Origin: Deltaproteobacteria bacterium
Lineage (GTDB): Bacteria; Myxococcota_A; UBA9160; SMWR01
Assembly: GCA_019313605.1 (NCBI GenBank)
Contig: JAFDAW010000042.1
Location: 1 to 13,381 of the forward strand
Reading direction: 5' to 3'
DNA: 13,381 nt
The first letter of the stretch is position 1. Each line of letters opens with the position of its first letter. This document shows, piece after piece, positions 7,121-13,381 of this stretch. The translations under genes and the position numbers were made by a program. The notes beneath the pieces were generated by a model. It was not told the origin of the DNA, made no database searches, and was given only the letters and a program-made list of their open reading frames with translations.

Positions 7121-7652
7121 CGCTGGCTTCACGCTTTTCGAAGTGCTCGGAGCGGTCGCGATCCTCGCGATCGTCTATACCACACTATCTGGCGTAGCCA
7201 TGCACTGGTTGCGCTCCGAGGGCGAGAGCCGGCGCCTTCTGGAAGCTTCGCTGGTCGCCGACCTGGAGGTCAGCGAGTTCGAGTTGGAACTCGATACGGG
7301 CGTGGCGCCCGAGCTCGGAATCACCGAATCCGAAAATGAAGACGGCTTGAAGCTGACATGGGAGGTCACGCCCCTCCAGACCAAGATCTTCAAAACCGCT
7401 CTAGAGCAGGAACAGGAGCGCAATGCAAAGAACCCGACCACGCAATCATTGCCGGTTCCGACCGCACCGACCGGAGCGGCGGACACCCTCACGCCGCCGT
7501 TTCTTCGAGTGGAACTCCGGGTCTCGTGGCTCGAGGCTGGAGCCGAGCGCTCGGTAACCCGCACCCTCTTTGCGGTCGACGAGGATGCAGCCTCCAAGTT
7601 CGCGGCAACGGGCGTACTGGCTGAGGCCGCTTCGGAGAGCGAGGAGCCATGA
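7107..7652 (+). CDS. gspI: Minor pseudopilin GspI
   Basis: GspI nucleates the tip complex with GspJ and GspK. The ATG at 7107 lies inside the end of gspH (14-base overlap) and gives a compact 7-residue leader, MRNSDAG, cut before FTLFEVLGAVAILAIVY with Glu at +5. The protein is 181 aa against a usual ~120-130. The helix continues through LLEASLVADLEVSEFELEL, comparable to the Ala-rich GspI helix that ends near a conserved Glu. The extra length is largely residues ~92-130, a charged then Pro/Thr-rich insert (KNPTTQSLPVPTAPTGAADT), between strands LKLTWEVTPL and LRVELRVSWLEAG. Position between gspH and gspJ supports the name. The stop overlaps the gspJ ATG as ATGA. Confidence 0.88.
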   Translation: MRNSDAGFTLFEVLGAVAILAIVYTTLSGVAMHWLRSEGESRRLLEASLVADLEVSEFELELDTGVAPELGITESENEDGLKLTWEVTPLQTKIFKTALEQEQERNAKNPTTQSLPVPTAPTGAADTLTPPFLRVELRVSWLEAGAERSVTRTLFAVDEDAASKFAATGVLAEAASESEEP

Positions 7653-8608
7653 GCGCTCGACCGCGCAAACGGGAAGGATTCACGCTGATCGAAGTGATGG
7701 GGGTCGTCGCACTGATCGGCTTCGTCTTCTTCGTCGCACTCAACTTCTACACAGAGCTCGCTCGTGCCACCACCCGCGCGTCGGACCATACCCGCGGCGT
7801 TCGGCGCGCGAGCGGGATACTCGATCGCGTCGCTCGCGACATCGAGGGTGCATTCCTGATGGTAAAACCAGCAGATATGGACCCCTTCGCATTCCCGTGG
7901 ATCTTCCTGGGCCAGACCCGGCTCGGTGGCGACACCTCCGATCGCCTCAAATTCATCACCCGAAACCACGACCCGACGCGAACGGACAGTGCCGAGACGA
8001 ACATCGCCGTGGTCGCCTATATCACGGAATCCGCCGAGGACGATTCGATTTCGCTGTATCGATGGTCCTCACCGCGGCTTCCCGATAGCCTCGATAAAGA
8101 CTTCCCGAGGGAGGGCGACGAGGGAGCGTTCCTGCTCGCCGAAGGTTTACGTTATTTCGGATTCTACTTCCTCGGCGAAGAGGGAGAGACCCGCAGCGAA
8201 TGGGACTCGTCGACCATCATCGATTCGAGTTCTCTCCCGCTGGCCGTCGAGATTCAACTCTCGTTGATGCCCGACAGTGAGGACGCGGTGGAGGAACCGC
8301 CGGTCTATCGAAGGAGGGTGTTGATCCCGGTTCGCCCGATCGATCTCGTGGCACTCCTGGATCCCAACAACCTGCTTGCCGGAGGCGACGGAGAATCGGA
8401 GGATGACGAGGACGAGGAAGACGGCGAGGATGGTGAGTGCGTCACGAATTCCTGCTGTTTCCCGCCCAGCGTGCCCGAATCCGCCAGCTCGAACGAGAAG
8501 ATCTGTGTTGGCCTCGCAAAATCGAAACCCGACATGCTGTTCGGGCCAAAGGACTACCAGGGCCTGCCCGAAGAATGCAAGCAAATCGTGGATCCCAGAT
8601 GCCGCTGA
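7649..8608 (+). CDS. gspJ: Minor pseudopilin GspJ with acidic, cysteine-rich C-terminal extension
   Basis: GspJ is a tip-complex pseudopilin. The ATG overlaps gspI as ATGA, with GAGGAG just before it. The 10-residue basic leader ends KREG and is cut before FTLIEVMGVVALIGFVFF, Glu at +5. Residues to ~235 follow the GspJ plan: long helix, RASGILDRVARDIEGAF, strands with DRLKFITRN and VAYIT, then GLRYFGFYFLGEEG and LPLAVEIQLSLM before YRRRVLIPVR. The protein is 319 aa, while most GspJ proteins are about 190-240. The surplus is C-terminal: an acidic run (248-263, almost all Glu/Asp) followed by a 56-residue tail with six cysteines (264, 269, 270, 286, 310, 318). Since this part would be periplasmic, up to three disulfides are possible. 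The tail overlaps the start of gspK by 10 bases, so it is not an artefact of a missed stop. Confidence 0.9.
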   Translation: MSARPRKREGFTLIEVMGVVALIGFVFFVALNFYTELARATTRASDHTRGVRRASGILDRVARDIEGAFLMVKPADMDPFAFPWIFLGQTRLGGDTSDRLKFITRNHDPTRTDSAETNIAVVAYITESAEDDSISLYRWSSPRLPDSLDKDFPREGDEGAFLLAEGLRYFGFYFLGEEGETRSEWDSSTIIDSSSLPLAVEIQLSLMPDSEDAVEEPPVYRRRVLIPVRPIDLVALLDPNNLLAGGDGESEDDEDEEDGEDGECVTNSCCFPPSVPESASSNEKICVGLAKSKPDMLFGPKDYQGLPEECKQIVDPRCR

Positions 8609-9630
8609 ACCGTTCAAACCGACAGCAGGGCGTGGTGCTCCTCATCGTGCTCTTCTTCGCACTGCTGCTCACCAGTTCGATTGCGACCTTCACGCGGCGG
8701 GCCGTCATCGACGCGAGCGTCGCGCGAAATCGCGATGCTGCGGCCCGCGCGGAGACTCTCGCGCGCAGCGGTATTCGGCTCGGGAAAACCGTCCTGATCA
8801 TGGATCGAATCCAGGAAGAGGCCACCCAACAAGCCGTCGACAGCCAGCGGGACTCCTGGTCGGAACTCGGGCAGGTCGAGATTCCCGGGGGTGACGGGGC
8901 CAGCTTGAAAATCCGGATCGAAGACTCGGGGGCGCTGTTCAACCTCAACTCGATCTTCGACTACGCGGAGGCCGGAGCCCCCTACGAAGAAACCGAGTTC
9001 TTTCTGGACGCGTTCTTCGAAAAGGTCATCGATGAGATGAAACTTCCACCCGGAGAAAAATTCTACGACATTTCCGAACTCACCGAGGCGCTGATGGACT
9101 GGGTCGACGCGGACGAGGTTCGGCTCAAAGGCGGCCTGGAAGACACCTATTATCAGCTCCAGGAACCGCCCTACTGGGCCGCAAACGGGCCCCTGATGAG
9201 CGTCGACGACCTCTTCCTCATCGAGGGTTTCGACCGTAAGCTCGTGGAAGCGCTGCGGCCCTATGTCACGGTGGAGCCCTTCGCTGGAGGGGGGGGAATC
9301 AACCTCAACACCGCTCCGGCCCACGTGCTTTCCCTGATTTTCTCCAGAATGGGAGGATCTGACCACCGGCTCGCCAAAAAGGACCAGGTCAAGCAGATCC
9401 TGGAGGTCCGCGAAAAGGGCGGGCTCATTTGCGGTGAGGCTCTCTCGCTCAAGGATTGCACGCCGATAAGCAGTATCGTGTCGAGCCCGATATTTCCGCC
9501 TCCGACCTATACGGCCAGCGTCTTTACGATCACGGCCGATGCCCGAGTGGGCGAAATCAGGCGGAGCATTGAAGCGGTCGTCAATCGAAGTGCGGATCCA
9601 CCGCTGATGCTAAGCTGGCGCGTCCGGTGA
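8599..9630 (+). CDS. gspK: Minor pseudopilin GspK
   Basis: GspK is the large pseudopilin capping the tip. I start it at the ATG at 8599, inside the end of gspJ, because it gives a normal leader MPLNRSNRQQG before VVLLIVLFFALLLTSSI; the open frame extends further upstream but with no prepilin-like sequence. Position +5 is Ile rather than Glu, which is the known hallmark of GspK. The protein is 343 aa, normal. Visible family segments: RAETLARSGIRLGK in the first helix, IEDSGALFNLNSIF (Asp109 onward), LMDWVDADE, INLNTAPAHVLSLI (234 onward, the helix-hairpin-helix-like insert) and VFTITADARVGEI near the end. The codons before INLNTAP contain a run of eight G bases (9289-9296). It ends 13 bases before gspL. 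Confidence 0.94.
   Translation: MPLNRSNRQQGVVLLIVLFFALLLTSSIATFTRRAVIDASVARNRDAAARAETLARSGIRLGKTVLIMDRIQEEATQQAVDSQRDSWSELGQVEIPGGDGASLKIRIEDSGALFNLNSIFDYAEAGAPYEETEFFLDAFFEKVIDEMKLPPGEKFYDISELTEALMDWVDADEVRLKGGLEDTYYQLQEPPYWAANGPLMSVDDLFLIEGFDRKLVEALRPYVTVEPFAGGGGINLNTAPAHVLSLIFSRMGGSDHRLAKKDQVKQILEVREKGGLICGEALSLKDCTPISSIVSSPIFPPPTYTASVFTITADARVGEIRRSIEAVVNRSADPPLMLSWRVR
9289..9296 (+). repeat. Eight-G homopolymer inside gspK
   Basis: Eight consecutive G bases encode part of a Gly-Gly-Gly-Gly stretch (residues 230-233 of GspK). Runs of this length can slip during replication, and a one-base change would shift the frame for the last third of GspK. In the given sequence the frame is intact on both sides. 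Confidence 0.9.
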
Positions 9631-9643
9631 TCGGGGGACACCG

Positions 9644-11215
9644 ATGGCATTCCTGAGCAATATTCTCGGACTCGACGTTGGGAGCCACAGCCTCAAGGCC
9701 GTGGAATTCCGGCAGACGCTGCGCGGCTTCGAGGCCGTCGCGATGCGCAGCATTTTGCGCGCGGACAGCGACACCCCACTCGCAGAACTCATCCAACATT
9801 TTGTCCGCATGCACCGGCTTTCGACCGACCACGCAGTCTGCGCACTGGCCGGCGATCGACTCTCCACCCGGCGCCTGAGTTTTCCGTTTCGAGACCGCAA
9901 GAGACTCACTCAGGTCGTTCCGTTCGAGGTGGAGAACGACACGCTATTCGATCTCGATGATGTGCTGGTCGACTGGGAGATGGTCGGAGGCGATCGAAAC
10001 CACGCAGAAGTCGTAGCGGCGGTCGCCACCCGCGCCGACGTGTCCGATCTGCTCGGAATGCTTCGCGAGGCGCAGAGCGAACCTCGAACCGTCGAGGCCG
10101 AGGGACTGGTACTGTGCCACTTGAGCAACCTTTTCGATCTGGCTGGAACCCGCCTGCTGATCGATCTGGGCCACCGCAAGACCACCTGCTGCCTGATTGC
10201 TGACGGACAACCCATCGCGTCTCGGACTTTTACCGTCGCGGGTGCCGCGCTGACCGAGGCGCTCGGCCGCGATCGCGCGCTGGGCCCCAAGGACGCAGAA
10301 CGCGCAAAATGCGAAGACAACGTGTTTGGTGCGGGGATGGGCGAAACCCTGCCCGCCACCCGGGCCACGCTCGACCGCATTGCACGCGAGATCATCCGAA
10401 CCCTGGGTTCACTCGAACCCCTGATTGCGACGCTCGAGTCAGGGCCGGTCCGCGAGCTCACCCTCTTCGGCGGAACCGCGCAGCTCAACGGTCTCGACGA
10501 ATATCTCGCGTCCACGATCGGGATCAGTGCACAGAAACTGGGCGCCCCGACACAGGAATACGGAAATGCCCTGACCACCGATACCGACGCGATCGTTTTT
10601 GCGCCCGCGATCGCACTCGCGATGCGGGGCACCGCCCAGGCCAAGACCCGCATGGACTTCCGCCAGGATGAATTCGCCGTCCGACTCGACCTCGGTCGCT
10701 ATCGACGCGATCTCGCCTGGCCCCTCGGTCTGGCAGTCGCCGCGGTGATCCTGGGTCTCGTGAGCATTGCGACCTCCACCGGCCTCGAAAGCCACCGGGC
10801 GAGCCAGATGGAAGAGCAGATCGAGCAACTCTACACAGAGGCCTTTCCCGGCCAGACTCTGCCCGACAACCCGCTGGCCGCATTGCGCCAGGAGATCACA
10901 TCGGCGACTTCCCGCGCTGAATTTCTCGGTGTCTATCGCGGGAATCTCTCCGCGCTCGACCTCTTGACCGAGATCTCGAAGCTCGTCCCCAAGGACCTGG
11001 ATGTCGTCTTCGACGAACTCAGCATCGACCGGCAGATCATTCGCATGCGGGTCTACGCCAAGAGCTTCGAATCCGCCGACCGCCTGGGCGCGGAACTCGC
11101 GAAGTTTCCGCCTTTCGCGCAAGCGCGAATCGGATCGATCGAATCGGATCCGAAGCGCGGCGGTAAGAGATTCGACGTCACGATCAGCCTGGCGCCCCCT
11201 GAGGGCTCGGGATGA
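9644..11215 (+). CDS. gspL: Type II secretion protein GspL, PilM-PilN-like architecture
   Basis: This is the bitopic protein that ties the GspE ATPase to the inner-membrane platform (523 aa; typical GspL about 400). The ATG at 9644 follows GGGGGA by 5 bases. Residues 1-~330 form an actin/PilM-like cytoplasmic domain: LGLDVGSHSLKAVEF (Asp11, phosphate-1-like), LLIDLGHRKTTCCLI (Asp174, phosphate-2-like) and LTLFGGTAQLNGLDEYL (Gly276-Gly277, adenosine-type loop). One membrane segment follows (~359-381, WPLGLAVAAVILGLVSIA). The periplasmic part has a coiled helix (SQMEEQIEQLYTEAF) and a PilN-like ferredoxin fold (LLTEISKLVPKDLDVVFDEL onward). In characterised type IV pilus systems these two halves are separate proteins, PilM and PilN. 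It sits after gspK and overlaps gspM by ATGA, so GspL is the correct role despite the PilM look. Confidence 0.9.
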   Translation: MAFLSNILGLDVGSHSLKAVEFRQTLRGFEAVAMRSILRADSDTPLAELIQHFVRMHRLSTDHAVCALAGDRLSTRRLSFPFRDRKRLTQVVPFEVENDTLFDLDDVLVDWEMVGGDRNHAEVVAAVATRADVSDLLGMLREAQSEPRTVEAEGLVLCHLSNLFDLAGTRLLIDLGHRKTTCCLIADGQPIASRTFTVAGAALTEALGRDRALGPKDAERAKCEDNVFGAGMGETLPATRATLDRIAREIIRTLGSLEPLIATLESGPVRELTLFGGTAQLNGLDEYLASTIGISAQKLGAPTQEYGNALTTDTDAIVFAPAIALAMRGTAQAKTRMDFRQDEFAVRLDLGRYRRDLAWPLGLAVAAVILGLVSIATSTGLESHRASQMEEQIEQLYTEAFPGQTLPDNPLAALRQEITSATSRAEFLGVYRGNLSALDLLTEISKLVPKDLDVVFDELSIDRQIIRMRVYAKSFESADRLGAELAKFPPFAQARIGSIESDPKRGGKRFDVTISLAPPEGSG

Positions 11216-11760
11216 AGAAACTTTGGATTCGCTTGCGCACTGCGTTCGAAGATCTTTCCGATCGCGAACGCATCCTGGTTTCGGTCGTGGGCGTTCTCTT
11301 CGTCGTACTCGTGATCTATTTTGGCGTCATTCAGGCATCGCTCGGGCTTCGCGGCGATGCCCAGCAACGCCTCGCCCAGGCTGAACAACAACTCAAGGTC
11401 ATGTCTCGCCTGCGCGGGGAATTCGACGACGTAAACGATCGACTCACCTCGGTCGAGCAGCGGATCCAGGTCGGTACACGAGGCAATCTGCGCACCACCC
11501 TCGAATCTCTCGCACAGGCCTCGAGGGTCAAGGTCGAATCGATGGAACCGCAGGCGACGCCCTCCAACGACCTCTATCGGGAAACCAAGGTCGAGGTGGA
11601 ACTCAAGGAGGTCACGCTCCAACAGGCAGTAAGTTATCTCCACCAGATCGAATCCTCGGAACAGGTGCTTTCCGTGAAGAGCCTGCGCATGCGTACACGC
11701 AAGGATAAACCCAGTTTCCTCGACGTGTCCTTCACGGTCTCTACCTTCGAGGCGATCTGA
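11212..11760 (+). CDS. gspM: Type II secretion protein GspM (PilO-like)
   Basis: GspM is a small bitopic inner-membrane protein that pairs with GspL (182 aa, normal). The ATG overlaps the gspL stop as ATGA, with GAGGG 6 bases upstream. Residues 1-20 are a charged cytoplasmic segment (FEDLSDRERIL is typical of GspM, where a DLSxRER-like motif precedes the membrane span). Residues 21-39 are the membrane segment, VSVVGVLFVVLVIYFGV. A heptad-like coiled region follows (AQQRLAQAEQQLKVMSRLR), then a ferredoxin-like periplasmic domain with LRTTLESLAQASRVKVESME, VEVELKEVTLQQAVSYLHQI and the final strand SFLDVSFTVSTF. The sequence is poorly conserved in this family, so membrane topology, the ER-rich N-terminus and position after gspL carry the call. 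Confidence 0.9.
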   Translation: MKKLWIRLRTAFEDLSDRERILVSVVGVLFVVLVIYFGVIQASLGLRGDAQQRLAQAEQQLKVMSRLRGEFDDVNDRLTSVEQRIQVGTRGNLRTTLESLAQASRVKVESMEPQATPSNDLYRETKVEVELKEVTLQQAVSYLHQIESSEQVLSVKSLRMRTRKDKPSFLDVSFTVSTFEAI

Positions 11761-12626
11761 TGCCCACAACCACCCACCAACAAGCCGGCGAAGCGCTTCC
11801 GCGCCCGCTGATCGTCATCGGGGTTCCCTGCGCGGGCGTCCTGCTGGTCTTGTTCTTCATGATTCGCGGTTTTCCCTACGACAAACTCGGCGAATTGATT
11901 GCAAACCGGATCGAGCAAAGCCACGGCATCCAACTGACGTTTGTAGACGTCGGTCCGACCCTGCAGTTCGCCGGCCCCGCGCTGGAAGCCACGCGGCTGC
12001 GGGCGAAATTTCCCGACCAACCGCTGCAGCAGATCGATCGAGCGCTGATCCGGCCCGCCTGGTCGCTGTCCTGGTTCGTGGGCGAGCCCGTCCTCCACGT
12101 GGAATTGGAAAGCCCCTCTGGGAGCGCGGACGGTACGCTCCGCTGGAACGGTGTCACCTCCTGGGCCGGAACGATTCGAGATGCCCGGCCCGAACTTCCC
12201 CCGATCGCGGACTGGATCCCGACTGGGGGCTTCGAGGGAAACCTCGAGGCGACGCTCGACGTTTCGATGACGGAAGAAGGACCCGAAGGCTGGGTCGAAT
12301 TCGAGATCCAGGACGGCTCGATTTCTCTGCCAGGCTTTTCGGTCCCGCTGCCGTTCAAGAGCCTGACGGGTGAGGTGAGCCTCGGTGGGGATGCCTACGC
12401 GACGCTCACCTCGCTGAGTCTCGACGGCCCCGATGTATCCGGTTCTGGCAGCGGCAAGATCGGCCATGCCGAGCGGTTGGAGCAGGCACCGATCGGTTTC
12501 GAGTTCGAACTCGACGTCAAACCCACGATCTCCCGTGCCGTGTCAGCCGGCGGCGTGAAGGTCAGCCCGGGGGGCGAAGCGCTCGCAAAAATATCCGGAA
12601 CGGTCGCAAAGCCGAAAATTCGCTAG
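11760..12626 (+). CDS. gspN: Type II secretion protein GspN, AsmA-like (delta/Leptospira type)
   Basis: This is the last gene of the operon (288 aa), starting on the final base of the gspM stop (TGATG). Residues ~17-35 are a single membrane anchor, followed directly by RGFPYDKLGELIANRIEQ, which resembles the FPY-containing N-terminus of the AsmA-like GspN proteins found in delta-lineage bacteria and Leptospira. The rest is predicted beta-rich and periplasmic: repeated alternating strands such as LHVELESPSGSADGTLRW, GNLEATLDVSM, GWVEFEIQDGSISLPGF and FKSLTGEVSLGG, like AsmA or TamB-type repeats. The end, GGEALAKISGTVAKPKIR, matches the usual closing strand of this group. Its role in secretion is not settled; it is often missing in other lineages. 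The alternative is a general AsmA-family protein, but the operon position favours GspN. Confidence 0.82.
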   Translation: MPTTTHQQAGEALPRPLIVIGVPCAGVLLVLFFMIRGFPYDKLGELIANRIEQSHGIQLTFVDVGPTLQFAGPALEATRLRAKFPDQPLQQIDRALIRPAWSLSWFVGEPVLHVELESPSGSADGTLRWNGVTSWAGTIRDARPELPPIADWIPTGGFEGNLEATLDVSMTEEGPEGWVEFEIQDGSISLPGFSVPLPFKSLTGEVSLGGDAYATLTSLSLDGPDVSGSGSGKIGHAERLEQAPIGFEFELDVKPTISRAVSAGGVKVSPGGEALAKISGTVAKPKIR

Positions 12627-12656
12627 ACCCCGTTTACTCCAGCCCATTCAGGGCAA

Positions 12657-12683
12657 TCACCGGGATCCACCGGCGGATGGTGA
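12657..12683. promoter_or_regulatory. Repeats before the arsR-methyltransferase gene, possible operator
   Basis: The 62-base gap after gspN holds CACCGG twice (12658-12663 and 12668-12673), one helical turn apart, within an inverted pair TCACC (12657-12661) and GGTGA (12679-12683). GGATCC sits at the centre of the direct repeats. ArsR-family proteins commonly bind inverted repeats over their own promoters, so this may be an autoregulatory site. No convincing -10/-35 pair or terminator is visible in the gap. Confidence 0.25.
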
Positions 12684-12688
12684 GAGCC

Positions 12689-13381
12689 ATGAAGGCCGAA
12701 CAACTACAGCGCATCTTTCGGACCTTCTCGGACCCGACCCGGGTCCGCATCCTCGCACTGCTCGAGCGCGAAGAACTCGCCGTCCAGGAGATCATGACAG
12801 TCCTCGGCATGGCGCAATCTCGGGTTTCGAGACACCTCGCGATCCTGCGCGAAGCGGGGCTTCTCGAAGACCGGCGCGACGGAACCTTCGTCTTCTACCG
12901 ATTTGTCCCGCCGCAGGAAGCGCCATGGCGGGATACCTGGGCATTGGTCGTCAAGAACCTGCGCGGCGATGCGACCGTGGAACTCGATGCCGCAGCACTC
13001 GCGCGCGTGATGGAGTCGCGCTCCGAGCGCACCCGCAGCTTCTTCGATTCGGTTGGCCCCGAGTGGGACGCGCTGCGCAAGGTCTTCAACGATGACGCGC
13101 TGCGCGCCCGCGCGGTTTCGCGGCTACTCGACCCGAATCTCGTCGTCGCGGACATCGGCACCGGCACGGGCATTCTCGCGATCGAACTCGCGCGCCTCGG
13201 AGTGCGGGTGGTGGCGGTCGACGATTCGTCGCGCATGATCGATGCGGCGCGCAGCAAGACCGCAGCCGAACCCGATCTCCAGATCGAATTCCGACACGGC
13301 GAGGCGAGCGCACTGCCAATATCCGACGGTGAGGTCAACGCTGCACTCGCGCACATGGTGCTGCATTACCTCCCCTCCCCT
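12689..13381 (+). CDS. ArsR-family regulator fused to a class I SAM methyltransferase, 5' part
   Basis: 231 codons are present and the frame runs off the window end. I chose ATG 12689 because GGTGAG lies 4 bases upstream; an in-frame ATG at 12677 (adding MVRA) is possible. Residues ~1-75 are a winged-helix ArsR domain: RTFSDPTRVRILALLERE, then LGMAQSRVSRHLAILREAGL as recognition helix, then the wing DRRDGTFVFYRF. The metal-binding Cys motif (ELCVCDL type) is replaced by ELAVQEIM, so metal sensing is unlikely. From ~140 comes a methyltransferase fold with motif I VADIGTGTGILAIELA (Asp155 onward), an acidic end of strand 2 (VVAVDDSS) and LPISDGEVNAALAHMVLHYL. This two-domain family often neighbours adenosylhomocysteinase or methionine-cycle genes, and relates to the SAH-sensing SahR regulators; that link is inference here. 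It appears to be a separate unit from the gsp operon. Confidence 0.9.
   Translation, partial: MKAEQLQRIFRTFSDPTRVRILALLEREELAVQEIMTVLGMAQSRVSRHLAILREAGLLEDRRDGTFVFYRFVPPQEAPWRDTWALVVKNLRGDATVELDAAALARVMESRSERTRSFFDSVGPEWDALRKVFNDDALRARAVSRLLDPNLVVADIGTGTGILAIELARLGVRVVAVDDSSRMIDAARSKTAAEPDLQIEFRHGEASALPISDGEVNAALAHMVLHYLPSP

Noticed and set aside
7175..7969. A 264-codon minus-strand open frame opposite gspI and gspJ
   Set aside because: It is low-complexity, Ser/Arg/Val-rich, has no recognisable motif, and lies opposite two genes with clear prepilin motifs.
11126..11150. Direct repeat of CGAATCGGATC, 3 bases apart, near the end of gspL
   Set aside because: It is coding sequence built from common codons in a genome rich in GATC and TCGA; no sign of a binding site or mobile element.
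11634..12467. A 277-codon minus-strand open frame opposite gspM/gspN whose product contains DVYKRQ, a peptide known from translated transposase-adaptor contamination
   Set aside because: The underlying bases use other codons (GAC GTC TAC AAA CGT CAG on the minus strand), not the adaptor sequence, so there is no contamination. The frame is a shadow of gspN.
12642..12654. GCCC-ATTCA-GGGC hairpin after gspN as a terminator
   Set aside because: The stem is only 4 base pairs and no T run follows. It is too weak to call a terminator.
12627..12688. SAH or SAM riboswitch before the arsR-methyltransferase gene
   Set aside because: The gap is only 62 bases and I cannot see the conserved stems or core of known SAH or SAM riboswitches in it.

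Overview
The window is one long, rightward-reading type II secretion system (T2SS) operon, gspC-D-E-F-G-H-I-J-K-L-M-N in canonical order, followed by the start of a separate gene for an ArsR-type regulator fused to a methyltransferase. The DNA is GC-rich. The organism is Gram-negative. Three traits suggest a delta-lineage bacterium (Myxococcota, Desulfobacterota or Binatota type): the PilM-like GspL, the AsmA-like GspN at the operon end, and the ArsR-methyltransferase next door. This placement is inferred from gene types, not from a database search.

Layout: 1-486 is the 3' part of gspC (end of the HR domain, a basic Ser-rich linker, then a PDZ domain). 483-3050 is the secretin gspD with an unexpected C-terminal SPOR domain. 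3047-4789 is the ATPase gspE and 4797-6023 the platform protein gspF. 6039-6515 is the major pseudopilin gspG. 6488-9630 holds the minor pseudopilins gspH, I, J and K. 9644-11760 holds the cytoplasmic/inner-membrane assembly proteins gspL and gspM. 11760-12626 is gspN. A 62-base gap with repeats that could be an operator precedes the arsR-methyltransferase gene, which runs off the right edge. The gsp genes overlap or lie within 15 bases of one another, several through ATGA stop-start overlaps, so they are almost certainly one transcript. No gene-free stretch exceeds 300 bases.

Together GspE, F, L and M form the cytoplasmic motor and inner-membrane platform. GspG to K build the pseudopilus. 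GspC links the platform to GspD, the outer-membrane channel. The prepilin peptidase (GspO), a pilotin (GspS) and GspA/B are not in the window.

The most unusual points are: the SPOR (peptidoglycan-binding type) domain on the secretin; an acidic, six-cysteine tail on GspJ; a degenerate tandem MshEN (c-di-GMP type) motif at the GspE N-terminus; a probable CTG start for gspH; a GspL that keeps PilM-like nucleotide-site motifs; and an eight-G run inside gspK.
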